Assembly: GCA_021464245.1 (NCBI GenBank)
Contig: JADCRB010000001.1
Coordinates: 8,886,060 to 8,950,059 of the forward strand
Direction: 5' to 3'
DNA from: Carallia brachiata
Taxonomy: Eukaryota; Streptophyta; Magnoliopsida; Malpighiales; Rhizophoraceae
Length of the DNA stretch: 64,000 bases
This document shows positions 48,891 to 62,086 of the stretch, one piece after another. Below the pieces are notes generated by a model. That model ran no database searches, had not been told where the DNA came from, and saw only the letters and a list, made by a program, of their open reading frames with translations. The stretch's first letter is position 1; each line of letters begins with the position of its first letter. The translations under genes were made by a program, and so were the position numbers.

Positions 48891-51800
48891 TGAACCCCTA
48901 TCCGCATCCCAAGGAAGCAGAGGTGTTTGGCGTAGGATGCCGGAAAAGCTACCCCTGGGTCCCCGAGCTCTCAACCAATAAAGATCAACCTGCCTTCTTT
49001 TGACCCCTCCCCCATTCCTCTTTCCGTTTACCTTTTCACTTTCCTCGAAGACAAGCTGGGTTTGGCACCTTTCTTTTTTGTCCATTGGGACTTTGAGAGA
49101 TTCGGATCCGTCTGTTGCACAACCAAAATGCTAAATTTCTTTTTCTCCTTCTTCTGACTTCAACCTTAAGTTAACCTGTCTTCCACCCAACATTGGTCGT
49201 CGGATTTTTTTTTTGACCAGAAATAGAAATTTTTCATTAGATAACCAACATAGGTACAATGTGGGATGGCCTACATTGGTTGTCGGAATTGGAGGTAAAG
49301 CTTTTTGCGTTTTCTTTTTGGAAAAGTTTTTGGCTTTGCTTTCTCTCTTCTTTGCTTTCCTTTTATCTTTCCTTTGAGTTTTTTAAAAAGATTAATATAT
49401 AAAAATATCATTAATTTTATTAAAAATATTAAATTTAATAATAATTTTAAAAAGTAATAAATTTAGTATCAATTTTATCTAAAATAACAAATTTAGTATA
49501 CTGTAAAATTTTTTTAAACAGAATTTATTTGTTTTAAGTAACGCGACACTAATTTATATGATTATCATATTATTGAAACAAACTTATTTTTATAAATCTG
49601 TTATCAAAACTGACATATTTTATTCATATAAAATTATTGCATACTATATTTATTATTTTAAGTAAAGTTAATGCTAAATTTATTACTATATATAAAATTA
49701 ATGATATTTTTGTATATTAATCATTTCTTTTATCATTCTTCTTTAACATTTCTCTATCCTTTTTTACAACTATATTTTATTGTGAATAATAATAAATATT
49801 CTAAAAATAGTATTATGAAAGATTCTGAAATGTATAATTATAAAAAAAAATCACCAACTTTTTTTTTAATTCAATAGTGTTAAAAAATTGATAATTTTTT
49901 TTATAATTATACATTTTAAAATATTTCATGACACGATTTTTAAAATATTTTTTATTACTCTTTTATTTTATATTACCCATGACAATTAATCTCACTTGCC
50001 GAATCTGCAATCTGCATTTGTGCTACTTTCCCGAATTCGGGCGGCGATAAAGAGAGGTGAAAACAGAAAAGAAGATTTGGGAGGCTGGAGTCTGCAGGAG
50101 GGTGGGTAAGGAGGCAGGTCAGAAAAAAAAATGGTTAGCAAAAGATGGTTCCGAAACTACCAAGAGGGGTGAATTAGATAAGGAGATAAAAAAAGTGCTT
50201 AAATCTGAAATTTGTGCAAATAAAATTATCATACGAGCAAACAAAATTATCTTCTTGTGGTTTGTAAATAATAATAAAAAGAGTTTTGAGGGATATAAAA
50301 ACCAACACAAATAATTTATAGTGAATGGACCTTTTTTACAAGTCTATTTTTGGTCAAATGACTTTTTTACAAGTCTATATCCACTCCTCAAGCTCCATTT
50401 TTACAATTTCACAAGTCCATGTCCATGTTTAAACTTCATTTCACTATTCACTATCTCAACACGTTTCTTGACAAGCACCACACTAGAACACTCACAGCAC
50501 ATTTATTCTCTTTCTTAACACTTAAAAGCACTTTCTCTTCTCACTTTTTTAACTTTTTAGCTCACTAGCTTTTACACAAGAATTTCTCGTATTTTTCTTT
50601 TTCAATTTCAAGAGCATACATAATAGGGGCTTGGTTGGTTTATCTATTGTTGTTTGCTTTTGTTAATTACGGTTAGTAATTGAAATTAATAATGATTCAA
50701 ATGAAATTATAGTATTTGATTAGATTGATATTATTTATTTTTATTTAAATTATAAAATGAATATTTGATACATTGTAGTGAAACTTCACGCCTGTTCGCT
50801 GTGGCTTCTTAACATTTTTACGGTTGCACTTTGCTACATTTCCGGTAAAATATACCGTCTTATTGTTGGCACACCTTATCAAAGGATTTTACAGATTCTT
50901 TCCCAGGTTTGTGCCCTCCACAACCATGCTCTGCCTCTATATTTTTGGTTTCTGTTGGGTGAATATCAGGAAGATGGTGGACTCCTATCGATGTAATCTC
51001 TAGGTGTGAACAAATGGAAAGAAATGGAGGAGTAAAGGCATTTACAGGCTTTTGAAGTTACAGGTGAAAATTGAGGCTAAATATCTCAATTGGAAAGAAA
51101 TGGAAGAGTAAAGCAAAATTTAAGTGGGAAAAGACCCAAAACTCAATGTTTTAAAATTATGAGTTTTGAGTAAGAAGCGGTGTTAAAGGTCCATTGTTTT
51201 ACTCCGACCGATTGTTGGTACTTTGCAAATGACAGTTGTTTGGCTGGCACAACCAGTCAATTCATAGCGGAGTGGTTGGTGCCTTAAAGGAGAAACAAAA
51301 CCCAAGTGGAAAGACTCACACTTGCCAATTGATGCTCTCCAAATTTGTCTGGCCTCCCCAATTTCCAACACCCTGTTTCAGGTATATATCAAACCAATTT
51401 TCAACACCCTGTTTCAGGAACTTTGATACCGTGTCCTTTTTCATGTCCCAAATGCTTTCCCTTTTATTCATGAATAAATTTTTGTAGTCAACATATGAGA
51501 ATTTCCAGTATCATTAGGATAGAAAGACGAATCTTTTTAACGGCGGATGAACCCATAATATTGTGGCGACTTTCTTGTCAACGATTTCAAAGTCTAAGTA
51601 CAATTCAGGGAAAAAGTCAAGGCAGATTCATCTTCTGTTCCACTCCAATGCCATTGGCCGATGCCTGGAGCCCAGAGGTGCCCAAATTGAGCTTTGACAT
51701 GGAAATGGGAAAACGGCAAACTGTTCTAGACGAGGATTTTGAAGTATACAAGGCCAGATTGAGAGTTTGTGGTTTGGAGACCATAAAGCCAACTGGGAGA

Positions 51801-52824
51801 TAAGGTATGACATACATATGTTTTCTGTTGAGCTTGCAACGGAACATGGATCAACATTTAGAAAATTCCAGGAGATTATTAAAGAGGGTTCAGGGTGTAA
51901 ACTATATATATACTGGAAGGAAGGCTTTAAGATCTCGAGGGCAACATGCCATTCTCTCCAATTTCCAACTGGGCTGATTGGAACTGGTCATCTAGATTGC
52001 ATTCACCCACTAGTGACCCTCAGGTGTCAATATGGTTCAAAGGTCTCGTGGGAATGAAATAAATGGTCCTGTTTATTTGATTGTGAAGAGTAAATCAGCA
52101 TTCTTTCAATTATTTTGGGAGTGTTATGGTATTCTGTGTTCATTCCTCTAGATATTTGCTTTGATGGGTACGTTGGTGAATTGGTTGGATGATGCTACCA
52201 CTCAATTCAAAAAGGAAAAAAGTGGGCCACTTGTATTAATTAGCTCCAATGGAAATGGCTTGCTTTTTGAAGGACTGCAGAGTGTTTATTTTTCTATTCC
52301 CCTATAATCTTTTTTTTTCTTTTTTCTCGAAGCTTTTTCTAGGTGGTTTTATTTTTGCTGTTTCTTTGTCATTGTTTTATGGTTGCGAAAAGGGTTTAAT
52401 TCCAATCTTTTTTTGTTGTCTTTAAAACTAACTACAAAATGACGTTTGGAATGATTTTGAGTGAGAAGATTGAGCTTTGTCCTCCTCCTCCCAAATTTTT
52501 CGGCTTGCAATTCAACAATTCAAAACTACATATATGGCATGTGTCCGTCACAAAAATGTCATTCACTTCTTTTTCTCAAAATGATGACGATGAAGGAAAT
52601 GCCGCGTGCACATCTTGATTCTTGAGAATTAGAGAACCAGCTCCCTCCCCATTCTCTCCAAATTGTAAAAGAAGTGGGATGGAAGTATATATAGTCACTG
52701 AAGGTTAAAAGTAAACAATTAAACGCTAAAGTTCCCAGAAAACACATGCAGCTGGCCTGGTTTAATTTAACTGTGTGTAAAATATGATTCTGTCAATGTG
52801 GACTAGCGGACGCGTGCGTTCGGA
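48891..52824. other. Intergenic, a possible decayed gene near 50.8-52.1 kb
   Basis: Mostly AT-rich. Between 50770 and 52060 the DNA is less AT-rich, with open frames on the plus strand (51236-51487, 51495-51803, 51767-52057) in changing frames, e.g. KLSFDMEMGKRQTVLDEDFE and LATEHGSTFRKFQEIIKEGS. I do not recognise a family. A duplicated caacaccctgtttcagg at 51367 and 51402 lies inside. No splice model joins the pieces convincingly. Confidence 0.35.
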
Positions 52825-55091
52825 TTACCACTGGGAATGCAAATTGTGCAAGTTTGGTTGTGCGGCGGTGGATCCGTATCCCAATCCCACTAAGTTTAAG
52901 TTGCTGCCTTGATAGCTTCTGTTCTTTCCCAGCGTCGTCAAAGCTGAATGCTCAGAATTTGGTTCCACCCCGAGAAAATCCACTGTCAATTTCTCGCTTC
53001 CTCCTCTCATGTACACTTCACCATTAACCCCACCAATCGCATTGACAGTTCCGCCTTCGGACTGCAAGACCAGATGTCCTGAATCCAGTAATCCAGTTTG
53101 AGAAAAGCAGCAAGTACTTCGGGGATATTGATGATCTGCCACTGAATCCAAGTTCTTATCACCGAACGTGGTTTCTGAATCTCCCAGAGCGGTCATATTA
53201 TTATATAAGCCGCCGTTCATGTTTCCAACTCCCGGAGCTGCTGTTGCCATGTTGGCATTCGTTGCTGAAGAACCCTCCTGGATAGAGTTCATGCCGCTGC
53301 TGGTGGAGTATCCAGTAAATCCTCTGAGGAGGATTGGTGCAATTGTGTTATCACTGATCTTAGCACCCATCTCAGCGGCTTTCTGTAACAGCGCCGTTGC
53401 GGACGTGTAAGCGGCGGAACCAATTGCGAAAGCAGGCGAAGCGGCGTTTGGTGGTACCTCTGCAGAGCTGAAGCACGAAAGGGAAGCTGCTCTGGGATTC
53501 ATATTAGTACCCGACATCATCATTAATCCGGCTGTGGTCGAGCCGCCGACCTGCAGAGGGAAGGACGGCCGCATCAGTGAATTGTCAACGTTGTTGTCGT
53601 CGGAAATTGTCAGATTCATCACTGATGGGCTTTTCTTCGAGCAGGATTCAGAACTGGGCATTGACGAAGTGAAGAGCTCTTGCGCTTGGTTTTGCAATAT
53701 TCCTCCCATGCCGCCCATGCTCCCCAGATTCTGGTTCACTTTGTAATTCTCCTCCGCCAGGGCATCGCAGAAGGCTCTATGTGTCACAAAGCTATCCTTT
53801 CTGCACAACAATACAATTAACGGAAGTGGTTAAGAGGACTTTGACTAACAATATATGTGTGGGTTGTACAGATTTGCCAAGAGAAAATTTTTCGTCAGCC
53901 TACATAAATCTATTGGATAACTATATTAATTATAAGTATAATAAAAAAAAAAGAAATCATTAATTTTCTCGTTATACAATGAATTAATTAATATCTCTAA
54001 TTTTTGAATGAGAAGTAACGTTAAAACTCCGTAAAATTATCCTCAAAAAATTGCGCCCGGATTGAAGTGGATAATTTTATTTATATTTTACCTGGAAAAA
54101 ATTGTACCACAGTCACAGCGATACTCTCGAGTTCCACAGATCTTGGTGTGGGCTTTCCAATCGGATTGGACGGCATAGCGTTTGGAGCACTTGTCGCACT
54201 TCCATTTCTTTTCACCATGTTTTCTGCAGAAGTGTTTTTTGATGCCGGTCAAGTCACCGAGAGCCCTGCTTGGGTCGTGATGCACGCAAGTTGGCTCAGG
54301 GCACACATATACCCTCTTCTTAACCTGTGTGCTGGGCCTTTGCTTCAGTTTCCATGGCAAGTTGTGCCCTCTTCTGTGAAGCTGAAGATTCTGATCTCTC
54401 TGGAATCCTTTGTGGCATACCTCGCAGATGTATCTATTTGTTGCCATTAAAGTCCTCGGAGATAGTGCCACAACCTCCGCGTCTGGGTCTGCAAAGTCAC
54501 AGCGCGCAACACATACGACCAAACAAAATCTCAATTTTTTTCCCTTTTATCATATTACATAAAATGTGAGTAAAATTAAAAATTTTCATCCATTAATGAG
54601 AGATGAAGACTTTACTTTTCTTGCTGTGCACTGATCATTTAAAGTTAAAAGACATTCTTCTATAGTTATTTATTCACCCATGCATTAAAGGCACGTACAA
54701 TGAGACATGGGTACAGGGGGGCGGGCTCGGGCTGTCCTTCTACTGTCATAAATCTGTTATTATAGTTATGCATGCACGGAATCAAAATCTAGTTCTAGCT
54801 AAAAGCAATAATTTGGACCTTTAATTATATATACTATTAGTTTTAACTAATAATTAAGTTGCTCTTTTTTACTCATGGAGATAATTAATGGAATGCTTAA
54901 AAGTATGGTAGCTTGCCTGGATTGCCTGGAAGGTTTCTCTTTCTTTTATTTGAGCCAGCAGAAGAGTTGGCAGGAGTTGAACCTTCTGCGCCATTATCAG
55001 TATGAATGGGACTTCCATCAGAGGACTGCGACAGGACAGTGCTCTGGAACTGTTCATCATTTTCAAATTCCTGATGAACAAAGTTTGACAT
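52825..55091 (-). CDS. INDETERMINATE-DOMAIN (IDD) C2H2 zinc-finger transcription factor
   Basis: A nuclear DNA-binding protein; IDD factors often partner with GRAS proteins. Exons 55091-54917, 54488-54092 and 53800-52825 are in phase and give 515 residues. After a basic KRKRNLPGNPDPDAEVVALSP motif come four fingers: YICEVCHKGF (78-100), YVCPEPTCVHHDPSRALGDL (119-149), WKCDKCSKRYAVQSDWKAH (154-176) and YRCDCGTIFSRKDSF (181-202). The C-terminal part has ATALLQKAAEMGAKIS and LTVDFLGVEPN, the two conserved IDD motifs. Overall nearest the IDD4/5/6/12 type, but I cannot fix the orthologue. Intron 1 has a GC donor (separate entry); intron 2 (291 bp) carries a palindromic repeat copy. Start chosen at MSNFVHQEF because upstream in-frame sequence is not IDD-like. 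Confidence 0.95.
53884..54006. repeat. Short palindromic repeat, family copy 4, inside IDD intron 2
   Basis: The arms contain tacataaatctattggataa and, on the other strand, taattaattcattgtataac around a ttaattataagtataataaa core identical in wording to copy 2. It makes up over a third of this 291-bp intron. Confidence 0.5.
54915..54917 (-). other. GC-AG splice donor of IDD intron 1
   Basis: On the minus strand exon 1 ends ...aatccag and the intron starts gcaagc. The acceptor is ttgcag before acccagac. The protein (NLPGNPDPDAEV) requires exactly this junction, so the donor dinucleotide is GC, a known minor class with an otherwise strong site (CAG|GCAAG). Confidence 0.85.
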
Positions 55092-58000
55092 TTTCTTAAT
55101 TCTAGTTGGAAAATTGCTCCAATTTTGATCTGATCTGATGGGGTTGGGATTGGGGGGAAGGCCAAAGCTATTATAAGTAATAATGAGTGACAATAGCCTA
55201 CAGGCAGTGCTGCAGCTAGGAGAGTGACATTTTGGTAGCAGACAAAAAGAAGAAGAAATACCATCGTCAACCTCCTCGACCAAAGACCAAAGACCGCTCA
55301 GGGGTTCGTCTTATTATTTCTTATTAAAAGTCGAATTAGAATTCTTTGATTGCAACATCGTTGAAACATAATATTATCATTGTTATCAGCTAAAATAAAA
55401 TAATTGAAATTGGATGCGTGTACGGATTAAAATGAATAATTAAATATGAGAAGTTGTTCCTGTTTGTCCTGTGCGTTAAGAAGAAGCAGTCATCGCTTAG
55501 CTCTCAATTCTGCTACTGAATTCCTTAAAAAAATTGCCTAAAGAGTACAAATAAAAGTGAGCAATAGCGTGCATGCACACCTTCATCAGGATCCCGAGTA
55601 CTGCCAAATTTTGGAAGCAATAAAAATGCTATTGGCACAACTCCCTGCCATGGGACTTCAGGGTACACCAGTACCACGCCCTAGCGTTCCCTTGTTGCAT
55701 TTACCCATTTAACCTGATCCGTGTGAAAAGTAAAAATTTTTTACTGGAAATTATTATCTTTTTGTAGCTCTAATTCAAAGTTAAAAGTTTAATCAACCCA
55801 CTTTTATTACTAACTAGACTGGCTGCGGGTGGGCATTAGTATTTTAGATCAATAATGCGAAGGGTAAATGTTCATGACCTTACAAAATAGCACTACTCCA
55901 GCACATCAATAAAAAAAAAAATTTAGAAACAAATGAAAATTTAAAGTAGAGATAAGTATATTAAAAATAATACTAAATACATTTAAAATTTCGTTAAAAA
56001 AATCCAAGAATAGGAGGGTAGTGCTAGAACAGTGCTAACGCGGATCAAGGAAAAGAAAGGGCATTTTCCGTAAATTTGTCCTGACTCTAACTAGTAAAGT
56101 AGTAAGAGATAGATTAATTAAGAATTAGTAGTGGAGGAATTAGGCAATGAAGTAAACTAAAAGGAACAAATTAAAAAGAGTTGGAAGAGGCAAATTGGAA
56201 AGGACAATGAAGAGGATGCCAAGGAAGAGATCCGTACGAAGAGACAAGGTTCGCCTTATGGGCCCAAAATTATATATTGGTTAGTAGACATCATGACCAC
56301 CTGCTTCCCCATATAATCCGCCTGGATCACCATCACCCTTTGGCATTTTTGCCTTTGCTCTTTTGTATTTGTCATTTATTGAGTTGAATGAGTTTGTTTA
56401 ACCCCCCCCCCATTTTTTCTTAATTTTGTTTTTAATTAAAAACAGTTTTAATTAAGTTCTTTACATATATATGTTCAATTCACAAATATACAAAATTTTT
56501 CTTTTTAACAAAAGAAAATTCTCTAAACAATTAAAATCTTTGATTTATGTGTACTTTCATTATAATTAATTAATTAATTAATGTCTGCAAAAGGGAATTT
56601 TCTCTTCCATTTTGCTTATTAAGTCAATAATAATAATAATAATAATAATAATAAAGCTCTCTTTCGGTCAAATTGAAGTCCTAATTAACTAGAATTCTGC
56701 ATCCATTCATAAAAGTTGCTCTTCAAGTTGTGCTAATTTTTTCCTATCAAAATGGGAATCAATCATATATAAGAGAGCAGTAATCGGTGATAATTTGTTT
56801 GCAATTCACGTCTGACATTTTTTCTTATAATTTCTATAATATTTTGGGGCTTTTTCCAGTATATGGAATTTATCACTGGCCGCTCTTAATCGGTAGGATT
56901 TATCACTGTCTTTCTTTTTTCCACAATTTTGTTGGCTTTTGATTTTGTCGGTACTATTGGTCAAGGATATCTATCATTATGTTCTCCTCAAAATGGAAAT
57001 CAATTATTTCCAAACGCCAGCTGCAGCAGCAGCATCACACCATCGAGCGGTCAACCACTGCTTCAGCATCGCAGATTTAACCCCGATAACTACATAAATC
57101 CTACCGCTGCGTCCTATTCATGTTATTACATATTACTATTACTTCCTGTTGTTTCGCTAACCCAAAAAAAAAACAAAGGAATTAAATGTTACAACTGGAA
57201 CGGGTTTGGTAATAGGATCGTTGTTGATGTTGTTGTTGCATTTGATATATCTAGCTACAAAGCTTTTTGCCACCTGTAAAGGTTTTGATGCAAGCATGCA
57301 ACCCCTAATCTTTCCCACAATCTCCCCACCCAACTCGGCCCCCCAAAAAAAGTGAAAACAGGCAACAGTTGCGGAAAATGGCCAATCACATTTATTGGAT
57401 TCTAACAAAGTAAACAAAATGGACAAGAACATAATTTTGTGAATCACGCAGGACAAAATGCCAGAATATTTACTATTGCCCAAAAGTTTTTAGTTTTTGC
57501 AATTTATATACAATCTCTATTATTTCCTTTAAGGTAGTATATACTATGTATATATTTTGTATAAAATCTTTCCGCATGCTTATAAAAACTTAATTTAGTA
57601 TATAAATAATTTCTTATATAAGGATTTGTTACTATAGTAGGATCTTTCAAAACTTTTTCAATTCTATTACTTTCCTTCTTATTTTTCCTAGAATGTTTAT
57701 TAAAATATCTTATATCATCTCTAAGATCTTTAGGATATGTCGTTTATAATCAGTTAGCTGTGATTACAAATTTGTCTCTTTACCAAATTTTAGTTACTTT
57801 TTTATATCTTTTATAGAAAGAAATGTTCTCATTAATGTCAAATGAAAGGAAGAAAGATTATTTGCTAATTTCTCATTCACAAAATTTACAAGGACATGTA
57901 TAATAATTTAACTGTTTTTTATAAAATTCTTTAATTTTATTTCAAATAGAATAAAAATACAGGTAGTTTCGAAACTTTTACACAGTATTGTCTAATAACT

Positions 58001-58346
58001 TTAATAATTATTTAACGACTCATATTACTTTATAACTATTTTGAAACAATTTAAGTAAAACTACTATATTTTTTTTTCAAAGTGAATAAGGTGTTTCACT
58101 TAAGTGGCTAAAAGGCCTCATCCAATAGTCATCAATTAATCAATTAATGGCCAATTAATTTTTAATTGGCCAATGCACGTTTTGGGCAACTTGGTCGCAA
58201 ATGTACTGTGAACAAAATTTTGATTAACAAATTTGATGAATGAATGAAAGGATCTATATATGAATAATAAATTTATTGTAGGATTAGATATGCTACTGAT
58301 CATCAGTTCTCCCAGTTCCCCCGACGTGAGCAACTCTAATTTGAGC
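55092..58346. other. IDD upstream region and intergenic DNA
   Basis: The IDD 5' UTR and promoter probably occupy the first several hundred bases. Beyond that is AT-rich DNA with a (AAT)n repeat at 56626-56654 and a C10 homopolymer at 56402-56411. Open frames at 56929-57279 and 57157-57483 overlap on opposite strands and resemble nothing known. Confidence 0.45.
56626..56654 (+). repeat. (AAT)n microsatellite
   Basis: About nine uninterrupted AAT units. Confidence 0.9.
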
Positions 58347-61300
58347 CTATTCCCATTGAAGCTCCTCTGATTCTTCACCCGAATCCGATTTACCGGACAC
58401 GTCATCGTCGTCCATTGATCCGTTGAGAGCTGCTGCAAATTTAGTGAGAGCATCCCTCATCCAATCATACCGGCACACTTCAAATGCTTCCCTTATCGTA
58501 AGCTGTAATTTAAAAATCAGATTAATCAATTAATTCGAATTCCCACAAACAAAAACGTCGCTAAGGTATGATAATACAATACAAATACAATATAACGAAT
58601 AAGGTCGACGGGCGGACCCATTTTCTAGCGTAACGAGCCTGTCCTGGCCAATGATCAAGCTCTTCAGTCACCTCCAGGGCAAACATGTAGCCTCTACAGC
58701 CTCCCTGCTGCTGCTGCCTCCACTTATTCTCCAGCTGGCTGCTCTTACTTCGAAACTCCCAAACTCCCAGTGTGTTTTCCTGCAAATTCAGGTATAACCA
58801 AAAACCAAGCCACCACAGTTCGTTCAATTGCTCTGGTAATTAAATATTCTTCATATGAAGTACAAAGAAATTCAACTGGACAGGACTTAGTGAACCTTAT
58901 TAGTTGGGAAGAAAGTTCAATTAAAAAGGAAATTCACACGCTTTGGACTCTAAAATTGACATGTATGTATAAAATAAAATTGAATTAGTACTTGCTCACA
59001 CTTTAATTCTCTTTTAGTCTTTGTATTTTTTTTATTTTTTTTTTTTGTGTGTCCATTTCCTCACCATGATCCCTTACTGATTAAATGCTCTTAACTCTAG
59101 ATAAGTGCAATTATTGATAACAAAATTTGTTGATGGCACAAATATATTAGAAGGTGCCAATTGTTTAACACATTTCAAAAATCTTTTTAGCCAATGACTA
59201 ACTAATTATGGTTATAATTTTTAATAAATTAAGCACTTTTAAAACTTCAATCTAACCCGAATTTCAAGTCCCATATGCGTGAAAGCATGAACTAGACCTT
59301 ATGAGGTAACTAATAAACGACTCTTGAGGTATATTAAGTGTGAACACTTCAATCTTTGATCAGACGACGCAGGAGGCCTGAAATTATTGTAGCCCGCACC
59401 TGAGGCAATGCCTTGGCCAAGCATCTCAAGTAATTAATTGCTAACGGCCTGTACGGAACTTGTTTCAGAAGACACAGCAACATGCGCATTGACTTATATT
59501 ATTCAAGTATGAGACGACTGCTTCAATATTAATTATTTGACCTTTCTGACAAGATCATGGGGCTTCTTATTGTGGGGGAGATGGCGGTTCAAACAAACTC
59601 TCTTCAACATCTACAAATTGTGTGATTTTTTTGGACTGGAGTGCAAAACAATGGCTTTTATGGATCTCACGTACCGTATTAATCTTCTGACAACTAATTA
59701 ACAACTAATTATTGGCGTATTGTATATATTAATATATGTATGCATTGCAAATTAAGTAAAATGTTTATCATGTTGTTGAGACATTACAGCGAGTAGTCCT
59801 TTGACTCCAGCTTCCTCCAAGGCCTCACGGCAAGCAGCTTGATCAAGCGTCTCATCTTCCTCCCACCCACCCTATCAATAAAAAGTAAAGTAGCCGACAG
59901 TTTTAATTTCTTGTGCATACATATGTGTTCAATTCAAAAATATACAAAATTGGCTTTTTAACAAACATAAATGTTAGGTGCATCAAATAAATCGAACCAA
60001 TAAAACATAATAAAATTTTTGCTTTTTTTTTTTTAACTTTCCATACTAAAAAGTATATTCACTTTTAAAATATTATTTTTTTATTATTTTAGAAAAAAAG
60101 ATCCTTTTTGTGAAGAAAAATTTTTTTTGCACCAAATCTCACATAGTGTCTACACTTTACGTTTTACAATAACACTTATTTATATTAAGATTTTAACTTT
60201 ATAAAAAAAACAATATTATGTTACTTTCGGGACAGGTATCAAATTAAAGCTGTACCCTTTAACAAAATATAAAAAACAAATGTGTAATATATTCATACCT
60301 TCGGAAAAACAAGGTCGTCTCTATTTGGCGTGGAAATCATGAGGACGAGAACGCTCTTCTCGACACTGCAGTTTCGATCCTTGACATTCTTGTCTTCGAG
60401 CTTGTAAGGGATACACCTACATGTAGAATTATTTTTCAGTCAGCATTGCTAAGATTAACTGATGAAATTAATGTTCAAAATGCGGTACCGAAGGAACCAA
60501 TTACAGAAAAATGCAAGAGGTTACATATTCCAAACTTGCCAAGGGTTCAAATCGAATTCGCAGGAGACAAATGGAACTTTAATTAATTAGCCCAATAACG
60601 TAGGTATTGTTGGGGATTTAACATTGTCATTGATCAGAACATGTGCCGCACGCACATGCAATCCCTGACACTATATATATGTGAGTGTGTGTTTATGTAT
60701 GTGTGTGTGATCATGCGTGTGGAACCTTAATTTTCTAGTCTGCCAAAGCTCAAATGCACCTGCCGCACAAAAGAGAGATTAACTTAGCCAAAGTAGTCAC
60801 TGTGAGTTTATAATTCAAACAGTATTAGTAATATGTTAGTAAAAGAGATATTTAAAATTCGAATCATTCACTTCTTCAACTGTTTTTTTATCTTTCATTT
60901 GGTTGATATAATCTAGGATATCTTAAAAAAAAAAAAAAAAGGAAATTGGCCAAAGCTGTCTCTCCGAATTTTTTCAAGACAATGTAAATTAGGAGAGAGA
61001 GTAATTATTTTATTCTACATTATTTGTGTTATAAAGACAACAATAGTCGTGACTTTCATTTTTTGTTTTTTTGTACACGTCCTGCCCATCAACACTGTAG
61101 TACATATGTCACATGAATGATTTTAAAAGTTCATTAATTAATTTTTTCTCAGCATCCTTCTCAAACAATCAAATTAATGGAAAAAAAAAAATGACATGGT
61201 CAGATCAGACATAGCCGATTGTAAACCTAGTACAACAACATATACATAGTATATCCGCAGGATGGCTGCCTGAAGACAAAACCAAACGTTTTGACTTTTC

Positions 61301-62086
61301 CCTTTTTTTTCTTTTTTTTTTCTTTTTTTTCTATAGGAAGGTAGGATATTCGCAACAAGATTTTCTAAATCACTCGCACTATACAGCAGAGCGGTTACCA
61401 ATCGATGAGATTGCATAAAACAGTGGTGAGAAGTGTTGAAGTATACAAGTTATGATGCTCTCCAAGCTTTGGACTTTCCCAATTCGAAGCCAATAGGAAG
61501 AGATCGAAAGTACACCAAAATTGGCACAGTTGGCCTCAATACGCAGGAGGGCAGGCAGACATATGTGATTTAAGCATATGCAAAATTCAGCAGCACCAAA
61601 AACCAAGATATCATGACCACTGGGGCTAGCTTCCTTGCTCACTATGAGAGGGCAAGATAGAATTGGGATCAAAATCCCCATCCGCCTCTAAAATTAAGTC
61701 TAGCATTTGCTAACAATTACCTAGCTCCTAGCTAGATAACTAAATGGACCCATAGTTTGTTTCTCTCTACCGGCGCTCACTACCAACCTCGCTACCATAT
61801 ATATATATGATGCATTAATATTACCTTGTTCAAAACGAAAAACATCAATTAAAGACTAAGATGCGTGATGTGAATTTGCGTGAAAAATACAATTCAGTGT
61901 CACATGCAGGTGAAAGAATTAAAATGATAGACAAAAAGGAATTAGGAAAGAAGTAGAAGTGGGACGGAAATATCTGTATAATATCTATACATATGTATAA
62001 AATAAAACTTACCCAGCCACAAGCCTAAATTGGTCATGGTAACGTTGTTTCTGTCTTCCTGTTCGCGCCAATATTAAGGATGACAT
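58347..62086 (-). CDS. Nudix hydrolase, plant NUDT4/12/13/16/17/18/21 type
   Basis: Hydrolyses nucleoside diphosphates linked to another moiety; the plant subgroup named includes diadenosine polyphosphate hydrolases, some mitochondrial (family knowledge). Exons 62086-62013, 60416-60299, 59871-59788, 58779-58618 and 58502-58347 join in phase to 197 residues. It starts MSSLILARTGRQKQRYHDQF, continues LVAGCIPYKLE and SVLVLMISTPNRDDLVFPKG, then the Nudix box GGWEEDETLDQAACREALEE with AGV (65-87), with its REALEE metal-binding residues. WPGQARYARKWLTIREAF and CRYDWMRDALTKF follow, then an acidic Ser-rich tail. The last donor (tgg|gtccgc) is weak but needed for WLTIREAF. The introns (1.6 kb, 427 bp, 1.0 kb, 115 bp) hold AT-rich DNA without genes. 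No clear transit peptide is visible, so location is open. Confidence 0.93.
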
